28,049 nt of DNA. It comes from Euglena gracilis (lineage: Eukaryota > Euglenozoa > Euglenophyceae > Euglenales > Euglenaceae). Every line of letters starts with the position of its first letter. The stretch's first letter is position 1. The stretch spans positions 1-28,049 of the forward strand of contig CAAHFI011058822.1 in NCBI GenBank assembly GCA_900893395.1, in the 5' to 3' direction. The notes below the pieces were generated by a model that was not told the origin of the DNA, ran no database searches, and was given only the letters and a program-made list of their open reading frames with translations. Positions 14,101-24,100 of the stretch are shown here, piece by piece. A program made the translations under genes and the position numbers.

Positions 14101-14931
14101 TGGGGCGTCCGTTACCAAAGTGCTATTTTGCGCCTCCGGGCGGTAACTGCTGCGTTTTACGCACGCCCGACGCGGGCAAAATTGCGCCTGTCCACCCGCC
14201 GCCCTTCGCAACAATCAGGTAAAGGATCGCCGACCTCTAGCCGGGGCGAGCGCTCGTTTTGCAGCGCCGGCGCAGCCGATTTCGGCCAAAATGCCCGAAA
14301 AATGACGTTCTTTGGGGCGTCCGTTACCAAAGTGCTATTTTGCCCCCCGGGCGGTAACTGCTGCGTTTTACGCACGCCCGACGCGGGCAAAATTGCGCCT
14401 GTCCACCCGCCGCCCTTCGCAACAATCAGGTAAAGGATCGCCGACCTCTAGCCGGGCAGAGCGCTCGTTTTGCAGCCGGCGCAGCCGATTTCGGCCGAAA
14501 ATGCCCGAAAAATGACGTTCTTGGGGCGTCCGTTACCAAAGTGCTATTTTGCGCCTCCCGGGCGGTAACTGCTGCGTTTTACGCACGCCCGACGCGGGCA
14601 AAATTGCGCCTGTCCACCCGCCGCCCTTCGCAACAATCAGGTAAAGGATCGCCGACCTCTAGCCGGGGCAGAGCGCTCGTTTTGCAGCGCCGGCGCAGCC
14701 GATTTCGGCCGAAAATGCCCGAAAAATGACGTTCTTTGGGGCGTCCGTTACCAAAGTGCTATTTTGCGCCTCCCGGGCGGTAACTGCTGCGTTTTACGCA
14801 CCCGACGCGGGCAAAATTGCGCCTGTCCACCCGCCGCCCTTCGCAACAATCAGGTAAAGGATCGCCGACTCTAGCCGGGGCGGAGCGCTCGTTTTGCAGC
14901 GCCGGCGCAGCCGATTTCGGCCGAATGCCGA

Positions 14932-14954
14932 AAAATGACGTTGAAAATGACGTT
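14932..14954 (+). repeat. Local 12-bp duplication at a monomer start
   Basis: At the junction of two copies the start motif is written twice: AAAATGACGTT is followed directly by GAAAATGACGTT, then the normal continuation. The affected copy (14935-15156) is 222 bp: the 215-bp unit plus about 12 inserted bases minus small losses. The bases just before it, CCGAATGCCG, are also shortened. A slipped-strand or short tandem duplication event explains it. It is one of very few insertions in an array dominated by deletions. Confidence 0.85.
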
Positions 14955-15156
14955 CTTTGGCGTCCGTTACCAAAGTGCTATTTTGCCTCCCGGGCGGTAA
15001 CTGCTGCGTTTTACGCACGCCCGACGCGGGCAAAATTGCGCCTGTCCACCCGCCGCCCTTCGCAACAATCAGGTAAAGGATCGCCGACCTCTAGCCGGGC
15101 AGAGCGCTCGTTTTGCAGCGCCGGCGCAGCCGATTTCGGCCGAAAATGCCCGAAAA

Positions 15157-15486
15157 ATGACGTTCTTTGGGGCGTCCGTTACCAAAGTGCTATTTTGCGC
15201 CTCCCGGGCGGTAACTGCTGCGTTTTACGCACACCCGACGCGGGCAAAATTGCGCCTGTCACCGCCGCCCTTCGCAACAATCAGTTTGGGGCGTCCGTTA
15301 CCAAATGCTATTTTGCGCCTCCGGGCGGTAACTGCTGCGTTTTACGCACCCGACGCGGGCAAAATTGCGCCTGTCCACCCGCCGCCCTTCGCAACAATCA
15401 GGTAAAGGATCGCCGACCTCTAGCCGGGGCAGAGCGCTCGTTTTGCAGCGCCGGCGCAGCCGATTTCGGCCGAAAATGCCCGAAAA
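15157..15486 (+). repeat. Two copies fused by a 94-bp internal deletion
   Basis: The copy starting at 15157 proceeds normally to CAATCAG (ending at 15284) and then jumps directly to TTTGGGGCG of the next copy. Unit positions 131-215 of one copy and 1-9 of the next are missing, 94 bp in all; six further bases are lost at scattered sites, so the two copies span 330 bp instead of 430. I see no clear microhomology at the join. The deletion is not a whole unit, so it breaks the array register locally and is a usable unique landmark inside the satellite. Confidence 0.9.
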
Positions 15487-17407
15487 ATGACGTTCTTTGG
15501 GGCGTCCGTTACCAAAGTGCTATTTTGCGCCTCCCGGGCGGTAACTGCTGCGTTTTACGCACGCCCGACGCGGGCAAAATTGCGCCTGTCCACCCGCCGC
15601 CCTTCGCAACAATCAGGTAAAGGATCGCCGACCTCTAGCCGGGCAGAGCGCTCGTTTTGCAGCGCCGGCGCAGCCGATTTCGGCCGAAAATGCCCGAAAA
15701 ATGACGTTCTTTGGGCGTCCGTTACCAAAGTGCTATTTTGCGCCTCCGGGCGGTAACTGCTGCGTTTTACGCACGCCCGACGCGGCAAAATTGCGCCTGT
15801 CCACCCGCCGCCCTTCGCAACAATCAGGTAAAGGATCGCCGACCTCTAGCCGGGGCAGAGCGCTCGTTTTGCAGCGCCGGCGCAGCCGATTTCGGCCGAA
15901 AATGCCCGAAAAATGACGTTCTTTGGGGCGTCCGTTACCAAAGTGCTATTTTGCGCCTCCCGGGCGGTAACTGCTGCGTTTTACGCACGCCCGACGCGGC
16001 AAAATTGCGCCTGTCCACCCGCCGCCCTTCGCAACAATCAGGTAAAGGATCGCCGACCTCTAGCCGGGCAGAGCGCTCGTTTTGCAGCGCCGGCGCAGCC
16101 GATTTCGGCCGAAAATGCCCGAAAAATGACGTTCTTTGGGGCGTCCGTTACCAAAGTGCTATTTTGCGCCTCCCGGGCGGTAACTGCTGCGTTTTACGCA
16201 CACCCGACGCGGCAAAATTGCGCCTGTCCACCCGCCGCCCTTCGCAACAATCAGGTAAAGGATCGCCGACCTCTAGCCGGGCGGAGCGCTCGTTTTGCAG
16301 CGCCGGCGCAGCCGATTTCGGCCGAAAATGCCCGAAAAAATGACGTTCTTTGGGGCGTCCGTTACCAAAGTGCTATTTTGCGCCTGCCGGGCGGTAACTG
16401 CTGCGTTTTACGCACACCCGACGCGGGCAAAATTGCGCCTGTCCACCCGCCGCCCTTCGCAACAATCAGGTAAAGGATCGCCGACCTCTAGCCGGGGCAG
16501 AGCGCTCGTTTTGCAGCGCCGGCGCAGCCGATTTCGGCCGAAAATGCCCGAAAAATGACGTTCTTTGGGGCGTCCGTTACCAAAGTGCTATTTTGCGCCT
16601 CCCGGGCGGTAACTGCTGCGTTTTACGCACACCCGACGCGGGCAAAATTGCGCCTGTCCACCCGCCGCCCTTCGCAACAATCAGGTAAAGGATCGCCGAC
16701 CTCTAGCCGGGGCGGAGCGCTCGTTTTGCACGGCGCAGCCGATTTCGGCCGAAAATGCCCGAAAAATGACGTTCTTTGGGGCGTCCGTTACCAAAGTGCT
16801 ATTTTGCGCCTCCCGGGCGGTAACTGCTGCGTTTTACGCACGCCCGACGCGGGCAAAATTGCGCCTGTCCACCCGCCGCCCTTCGCAACAATCAGGTAAA
16901 GGATCGCCGACCTCTAGCCGGGCAGAGCGCTCGTTTTGCAGCGCCGGCGCAGCCGATTTCGGCCGAAAATGCCCGAAAAATGACGTTCTTTGGGGCGTCC
17001 GTTACCAAAGTGCTATTTTGCGCCTCCGGGCGGTAACTGCTGCGTTTTACGCACGCCCGACGCGGGCAAAATTGCGCCTGTCCACCCGCCGCCCTTCGCA
17101 ACAATCAGGTAAAGGATCGCCGACCTCTAGCCGGGGCAGAGCGCTCGTTTTGCAGCGCCGGCGCAGCCGATTTCGGCCGAAAATGCCCGAAAAATGACGT
17201 TCTTTGGGCGTCCGTTACCAAAGTGCTATTTTGCGCCTCCCGGGCGGTAACTGCTGCGTTTTACGCACACCCGACGCGGGCAAAATTGCGCCTGTCCACC
17301 CGCCGCCCTTCGCAACAATCAGGTAAAGGATCGCCGACCTCTAGCCGGGGCAGAGCGCTCGTTTTGCAGCGCCGGCGCAGCCGATTTCGGCCGAAAATGC
17401 CCGAAAA

Positions 17408-17570
17408 ATGACGTTCTTTGGGGCGTCCTTACCAAAGTGCTATTTTGCGCCTCCCGGGCGGTAACTGCTGCGTTTTACGCGACACGCCGACAACAATCAG
17501 GGATCGAAGCCGGGCAAGGCGCTCGTTTTGCAGCGCCGCGCAGCCGATTTCGGCCGAAAATGCCCGAAAA
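17408..17570 (+). repeat. Scrambled 163-bp copy
   Basis: This copy is 52 bases short. After GCGTTTTACGC the sequence becomes irregular (about 17481-17520): fragments resembling CACGCCGAC, CAACAATCAG, GGATCG and AGCCGGGCA are present in the right order, but the segments between them, including GCAAAATTGCGCCTG and the CCCGCCGCCC run, are absent. Order is preserved, so several deletions rather than an inversion or insertion explain it. It resumes normally at GCGCTCGTTTTGCAG. It could be a true rearrangement or a spot where read consensus failed. Confidence 0.8.
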
Positions 17571-19004
17571 ATGACGTTTTGGGGCGTCCGTTACCAAAGT
17601 GCTATTTTGCGCCTCCCGGGCGGTAACTGCTGCGTTTTACGCACGCCCGACGCGGGCAAAATTGCGCCTGTCCACCCGCCGCCCTTCGCAACAATCAGGT
17701 AAAGGATCGCCGACCTCTAGCCGGGGCAGAGCGCTCGTTTTGCAGCGCCGGCGCAGCCGATTTCGGCCGAAAATGCCCGAAAAATGACGTTCTTTGGGGC
17801 GTCCGTTACCAAAGTGCTATTTTGCGCCTCCGGGCGGTAACTGCTGCGTTTTACGCACGCCCGACGCGGGCAAAATTGCGCCTGTCACCCGCCGCCCTTC
17901 GCAACAATCAGGTAAAGGATCGCCGACCTCTAGCCGGGGCAGAGCGCTCGTTTTGAGCGCCGGCGCAGCCGATTTCGGCCGAAAATGCCCGAAAAATGAC
18001 GTTCTTTGGGGCGTCCGTTACCAAAGTGCTATTTTGCGCCTCCGGGCGGTAACTGCTGCGTTTTACGCACACCCGACGCGGGCAAAATTGCGCCTGTCCA
18101 CCCGCCGCCCTTCGCAACAATCAGGTAAAGGATCGCCGACCTCTAGCCGGGGCAGAGCGCTCGTTTTGCAGCGCCGGCGCAGCCGATTTCGGCCGAAAAT
18201 GCCCGAAAAATGACGTTCTTTGGGGCGTCCGTTACCAAAGTGCTATTTTGCGCCTCCCGGGCGGTAACTGCTGCGTTTTACGCACACCCGACGCGGGCAA
18301 AATTGCGCCTGTCCACCCGCCGCCCTTCGCAACAATCAGGTAAAGGATCGCCGACCTCTAGCCGGGCGGAGCGCTCGTTTTGCAGCGCCGGCGCAGCCGA
18401 TTTCGGCCGAAAATGCCCGAAAAATGACGTTCTTTGGGCGTCCGTTACCAAAGTGCTATTTTGCGCCTCCCGGGCGGTAACTGCTGCGTTTTACGCACCC
18501 GACGCGGGCAAAATTGCGCCTGTCCACCCGCCGCCCTTCGCAACAATCAGGTAAAGGATCGCCGACCTCTAGCCGGGGCAGAGCGCTCGTTTTGCAGCGC
18601 CGGCGCAGCCGATTTCGGCCGAAAATGCCCGAAAAATGACGTTCTTTGGGGCGTCCGTTACCAAAGTGCTATTTTGCGCCTCCGGGCGGTAACTGCTGCG
18701 TTTTACGCACCCGACGCGGGCAAAATTGCGCCTGTCCACCCGCCGCCCTTCGCAACAATCAGGTAAAGGATCGCCGACCTCTAGCCGGGCAGCGCTCGTT
18801 TTGCAGCGCCGGCGCAGCCGATTTCGGCCGAAAATGCCCGAAAAATGACGTTCTTTGGGGCGTCCGTTACCAAAGTGCTATTTTGCGCCTCCCGGGCGGT
18901 AACTGCTGCGTTTTACGCACGCCCGACGCGGGCAAAATTGCGCCTGTCCACCCGCCGCCCTTCGCAACAATCAGGTAAAGGATCGCCGACCTCTAGCCGG
19001 GGCA

Positions 19005-19048
19005 GAGCGCTCGTTTTGCAGCGCCGGCGCAGCCGATTTCGGCCGAAA
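19005..19048 (+). repeat. Cluster of three perfect palindromes in the monomer (reference copy)
   Basis: Within 44 bases lie three perfect palindromes of rising length: GAGCGCTC at 19005-19012, GCGCCGGCGC at 19021-19030 and TTTCGGCCGAAA at 19037-19048. They recur in most copies at unit positions 161-168, 177-186 and 193-204. A fourth, CCCGGG, sits at unit positions 47-52. Dyad symmetry capable of cruciform or hairpin formation has been described for several centromeric satellites, so the cluster may matter for chromatin or replication behaviour; that link is inference. Confidence 0.85.
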
Positions 19049-19059
19049 ATGCCCGAAAA
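19030..19059 (+). repeat. 10-bp phased sub-repeat at the end of the type A monomer
   Basis: The last 30 bases of the unit divide into three consecutive 10-mers: CAGCCGATTT, CGGCCGAAAA and TGCCCGAAAA. The next copy opens with ATGACGTTCT in the same register. Each 10-mer has a GC-rich half and an A/T tetrad, so A/T tracts fall once per helical turn. Compared with the type B version, the differences are mostly CpG to CpA or TpG. The pattern recurs in nearly every type A copy, apart from copies with a base missing here. Confidence 0.8.
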
Positions 19060-19488
19060 ATGACGTTCTTTGGGGCGTCCGTTACCAAAGTGCTATTTTG
19101 CGCCTCCCGGGCGGTAACTGCTGCGTTTTACGCACGCCCGACGCGGCAAAATTGCGCCTGTCCACCCGCCGCCCTTCGCAACAATCAGGTAAAGGATCGC
19201 CGACCTCTAGCCGGGGCGGAGCGCTCGTTTTGCAGCGCCGGCGCAGCCGATTTCGGCCGAAAATGCCCGAAAAATGACGTTCTTTGGGGCGTCCGTTACC
19301 AAAGTGCTATTTTGCGCCTGCCGGGCGGTAACTGCTGCGTTTTACGCACACCCGACGCGGGCAAAATTGCGCCTGTCCACCCGCCGCCCTTCGCAACAAT
19401 CAGGTAAAGGATCGCCGACCTCTAGCCGGGGCGGAGCGCTCGTTTTGCAGCGCCGGCGCAGCCGATTTCGGCCGAAAATGCCCGAAAA

Positions 19489-19694
19489 ATGACGTTCTTT
19501 GGGGCGTCCGTTACCAAAGTGCTATTTTGCCCCGGTAACTGCTGCGTTTTACGCACGCCCGACGCGGGCAAAATTGCGCCTGTCCACCCGCCGCCCTTCG
19601 CAACAATCAGGTAAAGGATCGCCGACCTCTAGCCGGGCAGAGCGCTCGTTTTGCAGCGCCGGCGCAGCCGATTTCGGCCGAAAATGCCCGAAAA
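19489..19694 (+). repeat. Short copy lacking most of the CCCGGG segment
   Basis: Between TATTTTGC and GGTAACTGC the normal segment is reduced to CCC, a net loss of 8 bases, which removes the CCCGGG palindrome. The rest of the copy is standard apart from one missing G in GGGGCAGAG. Related but smaller losses at the same spot occur near 13920, 14343, 24604 and 25020, so this segment is a local deletion hot spot. Confidence 0.8.
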
Positions 19695-20975
19695 ATGACG
19701 TTCTTTGGGGCGTCCGTTACCAAAGTGCTATTTTGCGCCTCCCGGGCGGTAACTGCTGCGTTTTACGCACGCCCGACGCGGGCAAAATTGCGCCTGTCCA
19801 CCCGCCGCCCTTCGCAACAATCAGGTAAAGGATCGCCGACCTCTAGCCGGGGCGGAGCGCTCGTTTTGCAGCGCCGGCGCAGCCGATTTCGGCCGAAAAT
19901 GCCCGAAAATGACGTTCTTTGGGGCGTCCGTTACCAAAGTGCTATTTTGCGCCTCCGGGCGGTAACTGCTGCGTTTTACGCACACCCGACGCGGGCAAAA
20001 TTGCGCCTGTCCACCGCCGCCCTTCGCAACAATCAGGTAAAGGATCGCCGACCTCTAGCCGGGGCAGAGCGCTCGTTTTGCAGCGCCGGCGCAGCCGATT
20101 TCGGCCGAAAATGCCCGAAAAATGACGTTCTTTGGGGCGTCCGTTACCAAAGTGCTATTTTGCGCCTGCCGGCGGTAACTGCTGCGTTTTACGCACGCCC
20201 GACGCGGCAAAATTGCGCCTGTCCACCCGCCGCCCTTCGCAACAATCAGGTAAAGGATCGCCGACCTCTAGCCGGGGCGGAGCGCTCGTTTTGCAGCGCC
20301 GGCGCAGCCGATTTCGGCCGAAAATGCCCGAAAAATGACGTTCTTTGGGGCGTCCGTTACCAAAGTGCTATTTTGCGCCTCCCGGGCGGTAACTGCTGCG
20401 TTTTACGCACGCCCGACGCGGGCAAAATTGCGCCTGTCCACCCGCCGCCCTTCGCAACAATCATTAAAGGATCGCCGACCTCTAGCCGGGGCAGAGCGCT
20501 CGTTTTGCAGCGCCGGCGCAGCCGATTTCGGCCGAAAATGCCCGAAAAATGACGTTCTTTGGGGCGTCCGTTACCAAAGTGCTATTTTGCGCCTGCGGGC
20601 GGTAACTGCTGCGTTTTACGCACGCCCGACGCGGGCAAAATTGCGCCTGTCCACCCGCCGCCCTTCGCAACAATCAGGTAAAGGATCGCCGACCTCTAGC
20701 CGGGGCGAGCGCTCGTTTTGCAGCGCCGGCGCAGCCGATTTCGGCCGAAAATGCCCGAAAAATGACGTTCTTTGGGGCGTCCGTTACCAAAGTGCTATTT
20801 TGCGCCTCCCGGGCGGTAACTGCTGCGTTTTACGCACGCCCGACGCGGCAAAATTGCGCCTGTCCACCCGCCGCCCTTCGCAACAATCAGGTAAAGGATC
20901 GCCGACCTCTAGCCGGGGCGGAGCGCTCGTTTTGCAGCGCCGGCGCAGCCGATTTCGGCCGAAAATGCCCGAAAA

Positions 20976-21177
20976 ATGACGTTCTTTGGGCGTCCGTTAC
21001 CAAAGTGCTATTTTGCGCCTGCCGGGCGGTAACTGCTGCGTTTTACGCACGCCCGACGCGGGCAAAATTGCGCCTGTCCACCCGCCGCCCTTCGCAACAA
21101 TCAGGTAAAGGATCGCCCGACCGCGCGCTCGTTTTGCAGCGCCGGCGCAGCCGATTTCGGCCGAAAATGCCCGAAAA
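20976..21177 (+). repeat. Copy with local rearrangement at CCTCTAGCCGGGG
   Basis: Around 21111-21131 the expected stretch between GGATCGCC and GCGCTCG is replaced by a shorter GACCGC-like segment, a net loss of 12 bases. This removes the otherwise nearly invariant CTCTAGCC block. Flanks are normal on both sides. The copy also carries the CTGCCGGG variant that marks a local every-second-copy series. Confidence 0.75.
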
Positions 21178-24100
21178 ATGACGTTCTTTGGGGCGTCCGT
21201 TACCAAAGTGCTATTTTGCGCCTCCCGGGCGGTAACTGCTGCGTTTTACGCACGCCCGACGCGGGCAAAATTGCGCCTGTCCACCCGCCGCCCTTCGCAA
21301 CAATCAGTAAAGGATCGCCGACCTCTAGCCGGGGCGGAGCGCTCGTTTTGCAGCGCCGGCGCAGCCGATTTCGGCCGAAAATGCCCGAAAAATGACGTTC
21401 TTTGGGGCGTCCGTTACCAAAGTGCTATTTTGCGCCTCCGGGCGGTAACTGCTGCGTTTTACGCACACCCGACGCGGCAAAATTGCGCCTGTCCACCCGC
21501 CGCCCTTCGCAACAATCAGGTAAAGGATCGCCGACCTCTAGCCGGGCAGAGCGCTCGTTTTGCAGCGCCGGCGCAGCCGATTTCGGCCGAAAATGCCCGA
21601 AAAATGACGTTCTTTGGGGCGTCCGTTACCAAAGTGCTATTTTGCGCCTCCCGGGCGGTAACTGCTGCGTTTTACGCACGCCCGACGCGGCAAAATTGCG
21701 CCTGTCCACCCGCCGCCCTTCGCAACAATCAGGTAAAGGATCGCCGACCTCTAGCCGGGGCGGAGCGCTCGTTTTGCAGCGCCGCGCAGCCGATTTCGGC
21801 CGAAAATGCCGAAAAATGACGTTCTTTGGGGCGTCCGTTACCAAAGTGCTATTTTGCGCCTCCGGGCGGTAACTGCTGCGTTTTACGCACCCGACGCGGG
21901 CAAAATTGCGCCTGTCCACCCGCCGCCCTTCGCAACAATCAGGTAAAGGATCGCCGACCTCTAGCCGGGGCGGAGCGCTCGTTTTGCAGCGCCGGCGCAG
22001 CCGATTTCGGCCGAAAATGCCCGAAAAATGACGTTCTTTGGGGCGTCCGTTACCAAAGTGCTATTTTGCGCCTCCCGGGCGGTAACTGCTGCGTTTTACG
22101 CACCCGACGCGGGCAAAATTGCGCCTGTCCACCCGCCGCCCTTCGCAACAATCAGGTAAAGGATCGCCGACCTCTAGCCGGGCAGAGCGCTCGTTTTGCA
22201 GCGCCGGCGCAGCCGATTTCGGCCGAAAATGCCCGAAAAATGACGTTCTTTGGGGCGTCCGTTACCAAAGTGCTATTTTGCGCCTCCCGGCGGTAACTGC
22301 TGCGTTTTACGCACGCCCGACGCGGGCAAAATTGCGCCTGTCCACCCGCCGCCCTTCGCAACAATCAGGTAAAGGATCGCCGACCTCTAGCCGGGGCGGA
22401 GCGCTCGTTTTGCAGCGCCGGCGCAGCCGATTTCGGCCGAAAATGCCCGAAAAATGACGTTCTTTGGGGCGTCCGTACCAAAGTGCTATTTTGCGCCTCC
22501 CGGCGTAACTGCTGCGTTTTACGCACCCGACGCGGGCAAAATTGCGCCTGTCCACCCGCGCCCTTCGCAACAATCAGGTAAAGGATCGCCGACCTCTAGC
22601 CGGGCAGAGCGCTCGTTTTGCAGCGCCGGCGCAGCCGATTTCGGCCGAAAATGCCCGAAAAATGACGTTCTTTGGGCGTCCGTTACCAAAGTGCTATTTT
22701 GCGCCTCCCGGGCGGTAACTGCTGCGTTTTACGCACACCCGACGCGGCAAAATTGCGCCTGTCCACCCGCCGCCCTTCGCAACAATCAGTAAAGGATCGC
22801 CGACCTCTAGCCGGGGCAGAGCGCTCGTTTTGCAGCGCCGGCGCAGCCGATTTCGGCCGAAAATGCCCGAAAAATGACGTTCTTTGGGGCGTCCGTTACC
22901 AAAGTGCTATTTTGCGCCTCCGGCGGTAACTGCTGCGTTTTACGCACGCCCGACGCGGCAAAATTGCGCCTGTCCACCCGCCGCCCTTCGCAACAATCAG
23001 GTAAAGGATCGACCTCTAGCCGGGGCAGAGCGCTCGTTTTGCAGCGCCGGCGCAGCCGATTTCGGCCGAAAATGCCCGAAAAATGACTTCTTTGGGGCGT
23101 CCGTTACCAAAGTGCTATTTTGCGCCTCCGGGCGGTAACTGCTGCGTTTTACGCACACCCGACGCGGGCAAAATTGCGCCTGTCCACCCGCCGCCCTTCG
23201 CAACAATCAGGTAAAGGATCGCCGACCTCTAGCCGGGGCAGAGCGCTCGTTTTGCAGCGCCGGCGCAGCCGATTTCGGCCGAAAATGCCCGAAAAATGAC
23301 GTTCTTTGGGGCGTCCGTTACCAAAGTGCTATTTTGCGCCTCCGGGCGGTAACTGCTGCGTTTTACGCACGCCGACGCGGGCAAAATTGCGCCTGTCCAC
23401 CCGCCGCCCTTCGCAACAATCAGGTAAAGGATCGCCGACCTCTAGCCGGGCAGCGCTCGTTTTGCAGCGCCGGCGCAGCCGATTTCGGCCGAAAATGCCC
23501 GAAAAATGACGTTTTTGGGGCGTCCGTTACCAAAGTGCTATTTTGCGCCTCCCGGGCGGTAACTGCTGCGTTTTACGCACCCGACGCGGGCAAAATTGCG
23601 CCTGTCCACCCGCCGCCCTTCGCAACAATCAGGTAAAGGATCGCCGACCTCTAGCCGGGGCAGAGCGCTCGTTTTGCAGCGCCGGCGCAGCCGATTTCGG
23701 CCGAAATGCCCAAAAATGACGTTCTTGGGGCGTCCGTTACCAAAGTGCTATTTTGCGCCTCCCGGGCGGTAACTGCTGCGTTTTACGCACGCCCGACGCG
23801 GGCAAAATTGCGCCTGTCCACCCGCCGCCCTTCGCAACAATCAGGTAAAGGATCGCCGACCTCTAGCCGGGGCAGAGCGCTCGTTTTGCAGCGCCGGCGC
23901 AGCCGATTTCGGCCGAAAATGCCCGAAAAATGACGTTCTTTGGGGCGTCCTTACCAAAGTGCTATTTTGCCTCCCGGGCGGTAACTGCTGCGTTTTACGC
24001 ACACCCGACGCGGGCAAAATTGCGCCTGTCCACCCGCCGCCCTTCGCAACAATCAGGTAAAGGATCGCCGACCTCTAGCCGGGCAGAGCGCTCGTTTTGC

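Larger units (their letters stand above)
18845..19059 (+). repeat. Representative full-length type A monomer (215 bp)
   Basis: This copy matches the majority base at every site I compared and is a good reference unit. By hand count it has 70 C and 61 G (60.9% G+C) and 27 CpG dinucleotides, against about 20 expected from composition (observed/expected about 1.36), so it is not CpG-depleted. It holds one site each for CCCGGG (18891-18896), AGCGCT, GCCGGC and CGGCCG, which should give a 215-bp ladder in digests if unmethylated. It contains a short direct repeat, TTGCGCCT, at unit positions 39-46 and 94-101, and an inverted pair ATTTTGC / GCAAAAT at 36-42 and 88-94. Forward-strand stop triplets fall at unit positions 2, 56, 132 and 150, leaving one frame open. 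Confidence 0.95.
19274..21177 (+). repeat. Local every-second-copy variant series (possible dimeric higher-order unit)
   Basis: The rare variant CTGC in place of CTCC (in GCGCCTCCCGGG) occurs at about 19319, 20167, 20593 and 21020. Spacings are 848, 426 and 427 bases, that is four, two and two units. In the first two of these copies the variant is followed in the same copy by GGGGCGGAG rather than GGGGCAGAG; in the third it is followed by GGGGCGAG, and in the fourth that segment is deleted. One expected member near 19745 has the common form. This looks like a short stretch amplified as dimers, but it is only a few units long and rests on one or two sites. Confidence 0.45.

Noticed and set aside
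12907-14433. A 508-codon open reading frame, the longest in the window, and other long frames such as 235-1191, 9867-10709 and 19695-20552
   Set aside because: They run through several satellite copies and shift frame within the unit at each copy because 215 is not a multiple of 3 and small deletions vary. The predicted protein is the same peptide segments in different frames. There is no start context, no domain and no codon pattern distinct from the repeat.
18845-19059. CENP-B box in the monomer
   Set aside because: I looked for a TTCG....A..CGGG-type match around TTCTTTGGGGCG, TTCGCAAC and TTTCGGCCG; none keeps the essential bases.
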